NCBI RefSeq assembly: GCF_000209165.1
Contig: NC_009043.1
Location: 1,240,001-1,304,000, forward strand
Source: Scheffersomyces stipitis CBS 6054
Lineage: Eukaryota > Ascomycota > Pichiomycetes > Serinales > Debaryomycetaceae
Direction: 5' to 3'
Length of the DNA: 64,000 nt
Position numbers and translations under genes: made by a program. Of this stretch, positions 27,661-38,086 are shown piece by piece; the stretch's first letter is position 1, and each line of letters opens with the position of its first letter. The notes under the pieces were generated by a model that was given only the letters and a program-made list of their open reading frames with translations, ran no database searches and was not told the DNA's origin.

Positions 27661-30600
27661 ATGTCGCAATCGTTTGATGACTTCTTGAAACAGCAGCAGG
27701 GCCAAAAAGGCTCTGCTGGCCGTGGTAATTCTAGATTCACCAATAACCAGTATAATAGCCAGCACCAAAATAACCAGTACCCAAATAATCAGTACCAGAA
27801 TAACCAGTATAATAATCAATACAATAACCAGTACAATGCTGGAAATCAGGGTTATGCTTCTAACTACAACCAATTGAACCAAGGTTTTGGCAACAATCAG
27901 TACAACCGTGGAGGTTTCAGAGGCAACTACCAGGCCGGTGGATCTTTTCCACAGACCCCCAACGAGTCTTTGCCCAATTCTGGAACTGCCACCCCTAAGA
28001 CTCCTAATGCAAACGCTTCAAGTACTTCGTTGAATTCTCTTTCGTCTGCCTTAAGTAAGCTCAATGTAGGAGACGTTCCCTTCCAGGAAAACTTGGCCAA
28101 TCTTGACAAGGCAGCAAAGATTGCCGACGTCAGACCAGAAGTGGATGCTATCACTGAGACATTTGTTGTCGAATCTATATCCTCCGTCAATGAGTACAAG
28201 CTCAACAATATTGTCAAGTCTTTGGCCAAGCCCAAGAACTCAGCTTTTGTCAGAGAAGCTTCGCTTTTGATTATCCAGCAATTGGCTGTGAAGCTTGGGG
28301 GTCAAACTCCTAAGGAGTCGTACTTGGTCCAGTTTTTCCTGACCGCATACGACTTATTTGCTGATAAAGACAAAAATGTTGTCAAAGCTGCAAAGTCTGC
28401 CACCGACACTTTATACGGGATCTTTCCCGTAGAAGCTCTTGGTACAATTGTGCTTGACGAATTTTTAAAATACTTGTCGTCGTCGGCTAAGTGGAATTCG
28501 AAGGTCGCCGCTTTGGCCACTTTTGATAGATTGGTAGAGGAAGTTCCTGCTGATTTATTGGAATTGACATTTGTTAGAGCCGTTCCTGTCTTAACAGACT
28601 TGGCTACGGATTTCAAACCTGAATTAGCCAAGCACGGTTTGTCCTCTTTGAAGAAATTTGTCAAAGTATTAGACAACTTAGATTTGCAGAACAAGTACGA
28701 TTTGATTGTAGAGACCTTGGCTGATCCCTCTAAGGTCACCGAGTGTATCAAGAACTTGTCTTCTGTCACGTTTGTAGCTGAAGTGACAGAACCTGCTTTG
28801 TCATTGTTGGTTCCGATTTTGGACAAGTCTTTGAAGATGTCATCCTCTTCCAACGATCAGTTGAGGCAAACTGTTACTGTTACAGAGAACTTGACCAGAT
28901 TGGTTAACAACAAGAGAGAAATCGAAACGTTCATCCCCATCTTGTTGCCTGGTGTAGAAAAAGTCGTCAACAATGCATCTTTGCCTGAAGTGAGAGACTT
29001 GGGTGCCAAAGCCTTGAAGGTGTTGAAGGATGCTGAAAGTGAGCAGACAGACGGAAAGTTCCATGGCAGAATCACTTTGGAACAAGCCCAAAAATTCTAT
29101 ATTGAAAACCTCGACTCTGAGTCTGCAGCCATTGTACATACTTTGGACTTTTCTGACGACATCATAGCTCAATACTTGAGCAAGGTCTTGCAAGCCGATG
29201 CTCATGTCAATGATTGGAAGCGTTTGAAGGAATACTTAGAGTTACTTGTAAACACTTCTGAATCCATTTCTGAAGAGCAAAAGAATCAATATGTCGACAA
29301 GGTTATTGAAAACTTGAGAAACTTGTACGACGCCGACACTGGCAAGTCCAACGAAGACGACGATGGTGCCATAGAGATCGTCAACGCCGACTTCTCGTTG
29401 GCATATGGGTCTCGTATGTTGTTGAACAAGACAACTTTGCGTCTTTTGAAGGGTCACCGTTATGGTTTATGTGGAAGAAACGGTGCTGGTAAGTCAACTT
29501 TGATGAGAGCTATTTCCAAGGGACAATTAGAAGGATTCCCATCAGCTGACGAGTTGCGAACTTGTTTTGTTGAACACAAATTACAGGGCTCCGAAGCCGA
29601 TATGGACTTAGTGAGCTTCATTGCTTCGGATCCTGAGTTAGCTGGTATTGAAAGAAGCCAAATCTCAGAAGCTTTGATCAATGTTGGTTTCACTCAAGAA
29701 AGATTGGAGCAACAAGTCGGTTCTCTTTCTGGTGGTTGGAAGATGAAGTTGGAGTTGGCCAGGGCAATGTTGATGAAGGCAGATGTGCTCTTATTGGATG
29801 AACCAACCAATCACTTGGATGTTGCTAATGTCAAATGGTTGGAAGATTACTTGGTGGAACACACTGAGATTACGTCCTTAATTGTTTCGCATGACTCCGG
29901 TTTCTTGGATGCTGTTTGTACTGACATTATCCACTACGAAAACAAGAAATTGGCTTACTACAAGGGTAACTTGTCTGAGTTCGTCAAGGTCAAGCCAGAA
30001 GGAAAGTCTTATTACACTTTATCTGACTCTGTAGTCCAGATGCACTTCCCACCACCTGGTATTTTAACCGGGGTTAAGTCCAACACTCGTTCTGTGGCCC
30101 GTATGTCTAACGTTACTTTCTGCTATCCTGGTGCTGCTAAGCCTCAGATGAAGAACGTTTCCTGTTCGTTGTCGTTGTCGTCTAGAGTTGGTATCATTGG
30201 TCCTAATGGTGCTGGTAAGTCCACTTTGATCAAGTTATTGACTGGGGAGTTGGTTCCTAACGAAGGTAAGGTTGAGAAGCATCCTAACTTGAGAATCGGA
30301 TATATTGCCCAGCACGCTTTGCAACACGTAGAACAGCACAAGGAAAAGACTGCCAATCAGTACTTGCAATGGCGTTACCGTTTCGGGGACGATCGTGAAG
30401 TCTTGTTGAAGGACTCGCGTAAGATTTCTGAAGAGGAAAAGGAGCAGATGGCTAAGGAAATAGATGTCGATGACGGAAGGGGACCAAGAGCCATCGAAGC
30501 TATTGTAGGTAGACAGAAGTTGAAGAAGTCGTTCCAGTACGAAGTCAAGTGGAAGTTCTGGTTGCCCAAATACAACTCGTGGGTACCCAGAGAAGTTTTG

Positions 30601-31257
30601 TTGGAACACGGATTCGACAAGTTGATCCAGAACTTTGACGATCACGAAGCTTCTAGGGAAGGTTTGGGTTACAGAGAGCTCACACCATCTGTGATTAGAA
30701 AGCATTTCGAAGACGTCGGTTTGGATGGTGACATTGCTGACCACACTCCTATGGGCTCATTGTCTGGAGGTCAATTGGTGAAGGTTGTCATTGCTGGGGC
30801 CATGTGGAATAACCCCCACTTGTTAGTCTTGGATGAACCTACCAATTATTTGGACAGAGACTCCTTGGGAGGTTTGGCCATGGCTATCAGAGAATGGGCT
30901 GGAGGTGTGGTGATGATTTCACACAACAATGAATTCGTCGGAGCCTTGTGTCCTGAACAGTGGCACGTAGCAAACGGTGAGTTTATCCAGAAGGGCACTG
31001 TAGCTGTAGACAATGCTCGTTTCGAAGATCAGGGAGGAGACTCTACTGGTACTTCTCCTGCCATCTCTAGATCGTCAACTCCTAGACCAGATGATGATGA
31101 TTCTCCTGCCAACATCAAGGTTAGGCAGAGAAAGAAGAAGATGACAAGAAACGAAAAGAAGTTGCAGGCTGAAAGAAGAAGATTGAGATACATTGAATGG
31201 TTGTCGTCTCCAAAGGGTACTCCAAAGCCTATTGATACTGATGACGAAGATGAGTAG
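27661..31257 (+). CDS. NEW1: ABCF ribosome-associated ATPase New1
   Basis: The 1198-residue protein matches yeast New1 (1196) in length and layout. The N-terminus has a Gln/Asn/Tyr-rich prion-like stretch (about 24-85, repeated NNQY units). HEAT-like repeats follow, then two ABC ATPase domains. Cassette 1 has Walker A GRNGAGKST, signature LSGGWKMKLELARAML and Walker B DVLLLDEPTNHLD. Cassette 2 has GPNGAGKST, LSGGQLVKVVIAGAM and HLLVLDEPTNYLD, with an EF3-type chromodomain insertion between motifs (VKWKFWLPKYNSWVPREVLL). New1 is an eEF3 relative that supports translation termination and ribosome recycling; its N-terminus can form a prion in yeast. The tail is basic. The frame extends to a GTG upstream, but the ATG at 27661 is the plausible start. 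Confidence 0.95.
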   Translation: MSQSFDDFLKQQQGQKGSAGRGNSRFTNNQYNSQHQNNQYPNNQYQNNQYNNQYNNQYNAGNQGYASNYNQLNQGFGNNQYNRGGFRGNYQAGGSFPQTPNESLPNSGTATPKTPNANASSTSLNSLSSALSKLNVGDVPFQENLANLDKAAKIADVRPEVDAITETFVVESISSVNEYKLNNIVKSLAKPKNSAFVREASLLIIQQLAVKLGGQTPKESYLVQFFLTAYDLFADKDKNVVKAAKSATDTLYGIFPVEALGTIVLDEFLKYLSSSAKWNSKVAALATFDRLVEEVPADLLELTFVRAVPVLTDLATDFKPELAKHGLSSLKKFVKVLDNLDLQNKYDLIVETLADPSKVTECIKNLSSVTFVAEVTEPALSLLVPILDKSLKMSSSSNDQLRQTVTVTENLTRLVNNKREIETFIPILLPGVEKVVNNASLPEVRDLGAKALKVLKDAESEQTDGKFHGRITLEQAQKFYIENLDSESAAIVHTLDFSDDIIAQYLSKVLQADAHVNDWKRLKEYLELLVNTSESISEEQKNQYVDKVIENLRNLYDADTGKSNEDDDGAIEIVNADFSLAYGSRMLLNKTTLRLLKGHRYGLCGRNGAGKSTLMRAISKGQLEGFPSADELRTCFVEHKLQGSEADMDLVSFIASDPELAGIERSQISEALINVGFTQERLEQQVGSLSGGWKMKLELARAMLMKADVLLLDEPTNHLDVANVKWLEDYLVEHTEITSLIVSHDSGFLDAVCTDIIHYENKKLAYYKGNLSEFVKVKPEGKSYYTLSDSVVQMHFPPPGILTGVKSNTRSVARMSNVTFCYPGAAKPQMKNVSCSLSLSSRVGIIGPNGAGKSTLIKLLTGELVPNEGKVEKHPNLRIGYIAQHALQHVEQHKEKTANQYLQWRYRFGDDREVLLKDSRKISEEEKEQMAKEIDVDDGRGPRAIEAIVGRQKLKKSFQYEVKWKFWLPKYNSWVPREVLLEHGFDKLIQNFDDHEASREGLGYRELTPSVIRKHFEDVGLDGDIADHTPMGSLSGGQLVKVVIAGAMWNNPHLLVLDEPTNYLDRDSLGGLAMAIREWAGGVVMISHNNEFVGALCPEQWHVANGEFIQKGTVAVDNARFEDQGGDSTGTSPAISRSSTPRPDDDDSPANIKVRQRKKKMTRNEKKLQAERRRLRYIEWLSSPKGTPKPIDTDDEDE

Positions 31258-31867
31258 ACAGTTTGTTTACTATGATAGAATAGCATAGCAGAATTTATTC
31301 CTTATTTAATTTGACAAAGTCGGATAATAGATTATTAATGTTCAGAGAGTGTAGTGAAAAGAGAAGGCAATATTTGACGATGGCGAATATAGAATGATTA
31401 TTGAGTGATGACTGCAAAATAAAATAATCAACTATATAGAATTAAGCAATGAACAAACAAAATATTTCGATATAGAAATTGGCTATACTAGAGTGCAATT
31501 TTGTCCGAATTCAAATGAATAATCAACTAAGATGATTGCAAAAATGTCGCTGCCTCAGTGACTTATACTCTCCCACGACACGCGACATTCTTTCTCCAGT
31601 GTCGAAGGCAAAAAAACGAGATTGAGAATTATAGGTAAGTCGTTTATTCCAGAGGCAACATACAATTAACCGAATAGCATTGGGATCTTGCAGTTCCAAG
31701 TATAACAGTGCGGTCTATCGATATAAGCAAACTATATTGCGAGAAATTGGCACGAAAAACGGTATTTTAACCCCAAGTTAATTCAGCTAAATTTCTAAAC
31801 ATTTCACTTTTGCTTTCTCAAACTCACATTTGTTTTTCATTTTTCACTAAATACTTCATATCACATA
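31258..31867. other. Promoter region of PRE8
   Basis: This region contains the NEW1 3' flank and the PRE8 upstream region. The notable site is the PACE-like GAAGGCAAAA listed separately. A GGTAAGT at 31632 has no convincing branch point or acceptor, so I do not call a leader intron. Confidence 0.5.
31604..31613 (+). promoter_or_regulatory. Rpn4-type proteasome control element (PACE variant)
   Basis: GAAGGCAAAA occurs 255-264 bp upstream of the PRE8 ATG. As I recall the comparative work on Candida, this is the CTG-clade form of the Rpn4 site (GGTGGCAAAA in S. cerevisiae). Its position before a proteasome gene supports function. Confidence 0.7.
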
Positions 31868-32620
31868 ATGGCTGACAGATACTCGTTTTCGTTGACGACG
31901 TTTTCGCCTAGCGGGAAGTTGGTCCAGATCGAGTATGCTCTTAACGCAGTCAAACAGGGTGTGACCACCATCGGGATCAAGTCCGCCAACGGTGTTGTTC
32001 TTGCCACAGAGAGAAAGGCTAATTCTCCACTCATAAAGAGCGATACCAACGTCAAAGTCGAATTGATCACCCCAGACATCGGCATGACATACTCCGGAAT
32101 GGGACCTGACTTCCGAGTACTTGTAGATAGAGCACGGAAGTTGGCACACACTAATTACAAGCGGATTTACAACGAATATCCTCCTGTAAGAATATTGGTT
32201 CAGGAGATCGCCAAAGTTATGCAAGAATCCACTCAGTCTGGAGGTATAAGACCATTTGGTGTATCGCTTCTTGTTGGAGGCTATGACCAACACTCTGAAC
32301 AGTTCCAGTTGTACCAGGTTGATCCCTCAGGTTCTTATTTCCCCTGGAAGGCTACTGCCATTGGTAAGACTTCCAACTCTGCGAAAACATTCTTGGAAAA
32401 GAGATGGAACGAAGACTTGGAGTTGGAAGATGCCATTCACGTGGCATTGCTCGCATTAAAAGAGTCTGTAGATGGTGAGTTGACAGGTGAGAACTTGGAC
32501 ATCGCCATTATCAGTGATGCTCAGGAACACTTGTTGGGATTCAAAGGTACAAGTTTAGAGGGACCACGGTACAAGAAGCTTACTGCTGAAGAGATCAATG
32601 ACAGATTAGAAGCATTGTAG
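31868..32620 (+). CDS. PRE8: 20S proteasome subunit alpha-2
   Basis: The 250-residue protein has the same length as yeast Pre8 and near-identical blocks: the N-terminal alpha-subunit signature [20 protein letters not shown], then [42 protein letters not shown] and [16 protein letters not shown]. Alpha subunits form the gated outer rings of the 20S core and lack the catalytic threonine, as here. It ends INDRLEAL, as in yeast. The start is the first ATG. Expression is probably driven by an Rpn4-like factor through the element at 31604. Identification is certain. Confidence 0.98.
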   Translation: MADRYSFSLTTFSPSGKLVQIEYALNAVKQGVTTIGIKSANGVVLATERKANSPLIKSDTNVKVELITPDIGMTYSGMGPDFRVLVDRARKLAHTNYKRIYNEYPPVRILVQEIAKVMQESTQSGGIRPFGVSLLVGGYDQHSEQFQLYQVDPSGSYFPWKATAIGKTSNSAKTFLEKRWNEDLELEDAIHVALLALKESVDGELTGENLDIAIISDAQEHLLGFKGTSLEGPRYKKLTAEEINDRLEAL

Positions 32621-32870
32621 AGTAAAATTAGTAATGTAAAGAATAAAAAAATAGTAGAAAAGAATAGAAAATAGTGTAGATGGAGGGGGAGTAGGGTGCT
32701 AAACTAGGTCTCTCGAGTTTATACTACCTATATTGTCACGTGCTGCATCACGTTCTCAGTATCTCAAAATTATTTTTTGCGTACAGTTTTTTTTTCAGAA
32801 GGCATCTCTAATTTGCACCTATTTCCACTTATTAAACCAATAGAAACATCATTAGAGAACACAGCAAAAG

Positions 32871-35555
32871 ATGGCCGTCAAAAAGAAGTCGACCAAAAAG
32901 CGTAGTTCCAAGAAAATCTTGGACGCTTTCCAGATAGCAGAACGAGCTGAAAATGGCTCCGACAGCGACAACTACAACTCTGGAAGCGACGATGATCTCA
33001 CAGTACAAGACGGAGTTCTAGATGCTTCGAAATTCTTCAAGGAGCTGAGAAGACCCGACGGCAAGTTCGACGATGAAGAAATTGACTCTGATGAAGCTTT
33101 GGGCTCGGACGATGACTACGACATTTTGAACTCGAAGTTTTCGCAGACTATAAGAGACAAAGCAAAAAAGAGAAAGACGAAGGAGAAGAAGAGAAGAAGA
33201 GGAGAACAAGTTAGCAGTGATGAAAGTGAGGAAGAAGAAGATGAAGATGAAGCTGGGTATGCCAGTATTGACGAATCACAGTTGGTTTCGTTGTCCGAAG
33301 CTTGGGATATGGACGATGCTGATTTGGAAAAACATAGTAAGTCTAAGTCTAAGTCAAAGTCTGATTCCAATAAGAATGAATTGGTTTTTGATGAAGATGC
33401 CTGGGAGACTGAATCATCACAAGAGTCTGATTCTGATGAAGAAGACGAGGAAGATGAAGGTGAAGATTTAGAAGTGGAATCTGAAGAGGATATCTTCAGA
33501 AATGAGTCTGGAGAAGAAGAAGACGACGAACTTGATTTATCACACACTGTTTCACACTTAAAATCTCAGATGAAGAAGCCAGAAATACAAAAAAAACGAT
33601 TATTGACTGAAACCAGAGAAGAGAACGAATTTGTTTTGCCTACAGGGGGTAACAAGTTATCTTTGAGTGAGATGATGGCAGCTGTAGATTCCAGTGTTTC
33701 CAATGAAGCATTTTTAATTGACAAGGATGCTGAAAAATCCAAAGCTTTGGCCACTCCATTGCCCAAGAGAATACAGGAGAGACACGAGAGGAAAGCTGCT
33801 TACGAAATCACAAAAGAAGAGGTTAGTAAATGGGAGGATGCGGTGCAGTCTAACAGGCAAGCAGAAGTGTTGAAATTCCCCTTGAATGCCACTGTTACAC
33901 ATAACGATACTGCAAGTACATTCAAAACATCCACTGAGCCCACTACTGAGTTGGAAAAGCGTATTCATGATGTTTTGACAGAATCATCATTGTTGGACGA
34001 CAAGAAGGAAGCCACTTTCGAAGAGATAGCTGTTGCCAAAATGTCTGCTGAAGAGATGAAAAAAAGAACCAATGAGTTACGTTTGATGAGAGAATTGATG
34101 TTCAGAGATGAAAAGAGAGCTAAAAGAATAAAGAAGATCAAATCCAAGCAGTACCACAAGATCCAGAAGAAGGAAAGATTGAGAAATCAGGAATTAGTGG
34201 AAGGTTCTGATGCTGAGAGCGATGGTGAGGACCACGACTTGAAGAGAGCAAGAGAGAGAATGACTTTAAAACACAAAACACAGTCAAGTTGGGCCAAGTC
34301 AATGATCAAATCTGGATTATCCAAAGATTCTAATAACAGAGCTGAGTTGGAAGAAATGTTGAGACAGGGCGAAAAGTTACGGGCCAAACAATTGGGCTAT
34401 GAAGATGGAGATCAGAGTGACGAAGGAGTCTCAGATATCGAAAGGGATTATTCCAACGACGACGAGAATGCTGACGAAAGTATCAAGAAGCTCGGAAAGG
34501 GTGTTTTGGGAATGGACTTCATGAGAAATGCCGAAGAAAGAAGTAGGCAGTCCAACTTAAAGGAGTTGGAAGAATTAAGAAGATTGGAAAATGAAAAGGA
34601 TTTAGATTCATTCGAAGATTCGAACAGTGCTCTAAGCTCTAGCAAGAACCAAGGAAGAAGAGTCTATGCTCCATCGGCTGCAAGTGCCAATGCCGAGCTA
34701 AACACTGTAAACCAGATTACCATTGCTGAAATTACTGAAGAAGAATCTGGCAATTTGACGAATAAACTCAGCAAGAAGTTCGATGTCGTGGATTCGACTA
34801 AGCAAAAGCAAAAGTCTAAAGAAATCAAAGAACAAGATGTAAACGAAAATGAAGAAGAAGAATTAAATCCTTGGTTGGTTACTTCGGCAAATGAAACTTC
34901 TCAGAAGTCACAGAAAATTACTGTTGTAGACAAATCGTCTTCGAAGTTGGCTAAGGCTGCTGCTAAGATTGCCAAATCCAAAAAGAGAAAGCAAGGCAAA
35001 AATTATGAAGACGAGGATGTGATTGATATGGGCGAATCGATGAAGATTGTGGATCATCATCCAGGCAGTGAGTCTGAAGATGAAGACGTTAACGAGGTTA
35101 GAATGTTCAAACAAAAGGATTTGATCAAACAGGCCTTTGCTGGTGATGACGTGGTTCAAGAATTTGAAATAGAAAAGAAAAGAGTCGTCAGAGAAGAAGA
35201 TGATAAGGAAGAAGATATGACCTTACCCGGTTGGGGTGACTGGGCTGGAGGTAACAAAAAGTCCAAGAAGAGAAAAGTTGTTCGTAAGGTTGACGGTGTT
35301 GTTCAAAAGGACAAGAGAAAGGATAAGAATTTGAAAAACGTGATCATCAACGAAAAGGTCAACAAGAAGAACTTGAAGTACCAGTCGTCTGCTGTCCCAT
35401 TCCCATTTGAGTCCAGAGAACAATACGAAAGATCGTTGAGAATGCCACTTGGACAAGAATGGACTTCCAGAGAAACCCATCAAAGAATGACGATGCCTAG
35501 AATTATCACCAAGCAAGGTACAGTTATCGATCCATTGAAAGCCCCATTTAAGTAG
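32871..35555 (+). CDS. UTP14: U3 snoRNP / small-subunit processome protein Utp14
   Basis: The 894-residue protein agrees with yeast Utp14 (about 900). It has a basic N-terminus, long Glu/Asp/Ser-rich stretches (about 90-220), a Lys/Arg-rich middle, the conserved LPGWGDWAGGNKK segment and the C-terminal block VPFPFESREQYERSLRMPLG, ending near GTVIDPLKAPFK. Utp14 acts in the nucleolus in 18S rRNA maturation, where it binds and activates the helicase Dhr1. It starts at the first ATG. Its 250-bp upstream gap has CACGTG at 32737-32742 and a T-rich tract. Confidence 0.96.
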   Translation: MAVKKKSTKKRSSKKILDAFQIAERAENGSDSDNYNSGSDDDLTVQDGVLDASKFFKELRRPDGKFDDEEIDSDEALGSDDDYDILNSKFSQTIRDKAKKRKTKEKKRRRGEQVSSDESEEEEDEDEAGYASIDESQLVSLSEAWDMDDADLEKHSKSKSKSKSDSNKNELVFDEDAWETESSQESDSDEEDEEDEGEDLEVESEEDIFRNESGEEEDDELDLSHTVSHLKSQMKKPEIQKKRLLTETREENEFVLPTGGNKLSLSEMMAAVDSSVSNEAFLIDKDAEKSKALATPLPKRIQERHERKAAYEITKEEVSKWEDAVQSNRQAEVLKFPLNATVTHNDTASTFKTSTEPTTELEKRIHDVLTESSLLDDKKEATFEEIAVAKMSAEEMKKRTNELRLMRELMFRDEKRAKRIKKIKSKQYHKIQKKERLRNQELVEGSDAESDGEDHDLKRARERMTLKHKTQSSWAKSMIKSGLSKDSNNRAELEEMLRQGEKLRAKQLGYEDGDQSDEGVSDIERDYSNDDENADESIKKLGKGVLGMDFMRNAEERSRQSNLKELEELRRLENEKDLDSFEDSNSALSSSKNQGRRVYAPSAASANAELNTVNQITIAEITEEESGNLTNKLSKKFDVVDSTKQKQKSKEIKEQDVNENEEEELNPWLVTSANETSQKSQKITVVDKSSSKLAKAAAKIAKSKKRKQGKNYEDEDVIDMGESMKIVDHHPGSESEDEDVNEVRMFKQKDLIKQAFAGDDVVQEFEIEKKRVVREEDDKEEDMTLPGWGDWAGGNKKSKKRKVVRKVDGVVQKDKRKDKNLKNVIINEKVNKKNLKYQSSAVPFPFESREQYERSLRMPLGQEWTSRETHQRMTMPRIITKQGTVIDPLKAPFK

Positions 35556-35670
35556 CATTTTGTATTAATAGCATTCCGGTAGCATTCCGATAATAATTAG
35601 CATGGTATATTATCGTAAATTAACGTATATTGATATCTATTCCTTGTTTTCTATACCAGTAAAATCTATT

Positions 35671-37341
35671 TTAGTCTAAAAGTATACCATTTCTAATGGC
35701 CCAGCTCTTGCCACTGAGGAATACACCGCTAGGGTCGGTCTCCCTTCTGACTTGGTTGTACTTTACCAAGTTTTCCCCGAACCAGTCCTTCATCACAGGG
35801 TTGAAACCAATCATCGTGTAGAATGGCTTTCCACCAAAGTCTAGCTGTGTCTTCAAGTCTTGTTCGGTCTTTTGGTCGCCATCGATACCAATGAAGTTCT
35901 TAGCCCAATGAGGCTTTCCGCCTGCATCTCCCATGATGTTTTCAAAGATTTGGAACCATTGGTGAGTTTCGACATTGGTACCGAAGGGTCTGTACATGGT
36001 AGCGTTGACGAACATGGTCAACTGGTCGTTTGTCACAGTGGCTCCTTCGCCAGCAAAAGGAATATATGGAGAGTTGTCGAGGAATGGACGAAAGTTGTTA
36101 CCAGGAATTGGGCCCGCACTCAACCTGTCTCTCTTGGCCAACCAAGACTTTGGAGGATACAAAGACGGCTCGAAAGTTTCTTCATCAATGAACGGAGAGT
36201 TTGAGTTGGTCACGTTGGAGCATCTAACTTCAATAGGAGCATGAACAAAGAAATCGCCTTTTTCAGCGGCTTCCAAGATTTCCTTTCTTAATTTGAGAAG
36301 AACATCCTGGCCCTTAACAAGTGGTGCAGACCATTCGTTGACGAATTGACTGAACAAGCAATCCATGTTCAAACCATCTACAGAGTGTTGGACAGCAATA
36401 TCACCTTTACCCAAAGTTTCCACTTTACCGTACTGCTGCTCAAAGACAAATTTCTCTACGAATGGTGTCAAACGTGGCAAGATATGAACTGATACCCAGA
36501 GCAATGACTCGTAGAAGAATCGGCCAAATCTCGTTCCGTACCATGAGGGCCTTGGATCCGAAAGAGGATCATCTGACTTGGAAGCTCTCCAGCAGACACA
36601 GTTGCCCGAATAAGGGAACCACCAGATACGTATAAACTCTGAATCGAGCCAAATATTCTCCCAGTTGCTCAAAAGCGTGTCAAAACGGATGATTTCCTGT
36701 TTGGACTTGATGGTGTAAGAAGGACAAGTTCTCAAAGTCACATGAGTGATAATGCCAATCTTACCTAATGACAAGAGTGCAGCACGGAAGTAGTCTGGGT
36801 TTTCCACCGAGTTACAAGTGATCAAATTGGCTTCTGCGTTCAAGAACGAGATCGAGACAACCTGTTGAGAAACCAAACCGTGGTATTGCGTAGAGCCATG
36901 AGTTCCGGTAGAAATCAACCCAGCAATGGATTGATCTGATATGGAACCCAAGTTCTGAATAGCCAACTTGTGCTTCTTGAGGTAGTCATTCAACTCGAAA
37001 ATTCTACATCCAGCCTCTACTGTCAAGTCGACAAACTTGACTTCCTTCTCGGCAGGGTTGGAAGTAGACTGGCCATAGAATTCTTCCTGCTTAATAACAG
37101 AGTTGAACTTATCCAAGTTACATAACCACTCGGTAGTCATGGTCAAGTCACTGGGCGAATGGCCCGACCCAACTGTCATAATCGTTTTGCCATTCTGACG
37201 AGCCTGGTTGATCAATTCCTTGATTTCATCCAAGTTTCTAGGCTGGAAAATAGCCTGAGGTTTGCAGAAGAAAGTACCGGCCCACGTTTTGTGGACGAGT
37301 TTGTTGGTGACAAACGGCTGAAGTGACTCTGGAATAGACAT
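35671..37341 (-). CDS. ALO1: D-arabinono-1,4-lactone oxidase
   Basis: The 556-residue protein matches Candida Alo1 in length and sequence. It is a VAO-type flavoprotein: the FAD-binding domain has TVGSGHSPSDLTMT with the predicted covalent-flavin His at about 61 and SIADQ/SQSIAGLISTGTHGS-type phosphate-binding motifs near 150-165. The C-terminal ALO domain has GGKPHWAKNF and ends LSGKSWAIRNGILLD. The enzyme carries out the last step of D-erythroascorbate synthesis in the outer mitochondrial membrane. The start is the first ATG. No truncation. Confidence 0.97.
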   Translation of the reverse strand: MSIPESLQPFVTNKLVHKTWAGTFFCKPQAIFQPRNLDEIKELINQARQNGKTIMTVGSGHSPSDLTMTTEWLCNLDKFNSVIKQEEFYGQSTSNPAEKEVKFVDLTVEAGCRIFELNDYLKKHKLAIQNLGSISDQSIAGLISTGTHGSTQYHGLVSQQVVSISFLNAEANLITCNSVENPDYFRAALLSLGKIGIITHVTLRTCPSYTIKSKQEIIRFDTLLSNWENIWLDSEFIRIWWFPYSGNCVCWRASKSDDPLSDPRPSWYGTRFGRFFYESLLWVSVHILPRLTPFVEKFVFEQQYGKVETLGKGDIAVQHSVDGLNMDCLFSQFVNEWSAPLVKGQDVLLKLRKEILEAAEKGDFFVHAPIEVRCSNVTNSNSPFIDEETFEPSLYPPKSWLAKRDRLSAGPIPGNNFRPFLDNSPYIPFAGEGATVTNDQLTMFVNATMYRPFGTNVETHQWFQIFENIMGDAGGKPHWAKNFIGIDGDQKTEQDLKTQLDFGGKPFYTMIGFNPVMKDWFGENLVKYNQVRRETDPSGVFLSGKSWAIRNGILLD

Positions 37342-38086
37342 TCTTATAAATGTAGACTTCAGAGAAAAAGAAAAAATCAGAAAGAAGAACTCGACAAATG
37401 CAACAAGCTTCTACTTAAAATTAAGTCCAAATTTGTAATACTCGGCTTTTTTTGCGAAGCGAGAGCTGATGTAAATTCTGACCGGAAACGATAGGCCGAC
37501 GGAATTGGTGGTATTTTTCAAACTGTGCTAGTAGAAGAAACTACAATGGTGATTCTAACGCTTCTCGCAAGTTATAATTTACGGATTACTTTATATACTT
37601 CGAGTCTACGAAGTCCGGCTGTTCAGCTGTGATTCTCCAAACTCATCAAGTTAGCTGACTACAAGTGATAGCACGATTAGGAGCTACGCAGGAATGGTGA
37701 TACTGTGGCGGTTGGATTTGCAACAGAGAATCTTATAATGACAGGACGGAAAAAAATGAAAGCTTCAAGATGCTATTGGTTGATTTCGCAGCCAACCACG
37801 AATAAATCTAAAGTGCAAGTTGACATAGAACTGTTGCAAACCTCCAAAATGGGCTACGTCTTCGGAAGGAAGGGTATGGGTCATGTGATTCTGTCTCTAA
37901 CGTTGTCCTACTTTCGCAGCAATTTCCATCCATAGTTAAAAATCCTAGTATTGAAATCTGTCAAACGCATAAAAAATCTACGAATACACAAAAAAATATG
38001 GACAAATACTTTAAACTAAATAAAAACTAAAGAATCAACGGTAGAGTTCATTCTTACCATATTTGCCTCTTTTTTACAATTACTGG
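37342..38086. other. Intergenic region between ALO1 and the DUF1399 gene
   Basis: This contains the ALO1 promoter (reading left). The plus-strand open frame at 37705-37935 (76 codons) begins at GTG and matches nothing. The 3' flank of the DUF1399 gene is AT-rich. Confidence 0.45.

Noticed and set aside
31632..31640. GGTAAGT as a 5' splice site of a leader intron in PRE8
   Set aside because: No good branch point and 3' acceptor before the ATG at 31868, and the coding region is complete without it.
37705..37935. 76-codon plus-strand frame between ALO1 and the DUF1399 gene
   Set aside because: It begins at GTG and has no similarity or conserved pattern that I can see.
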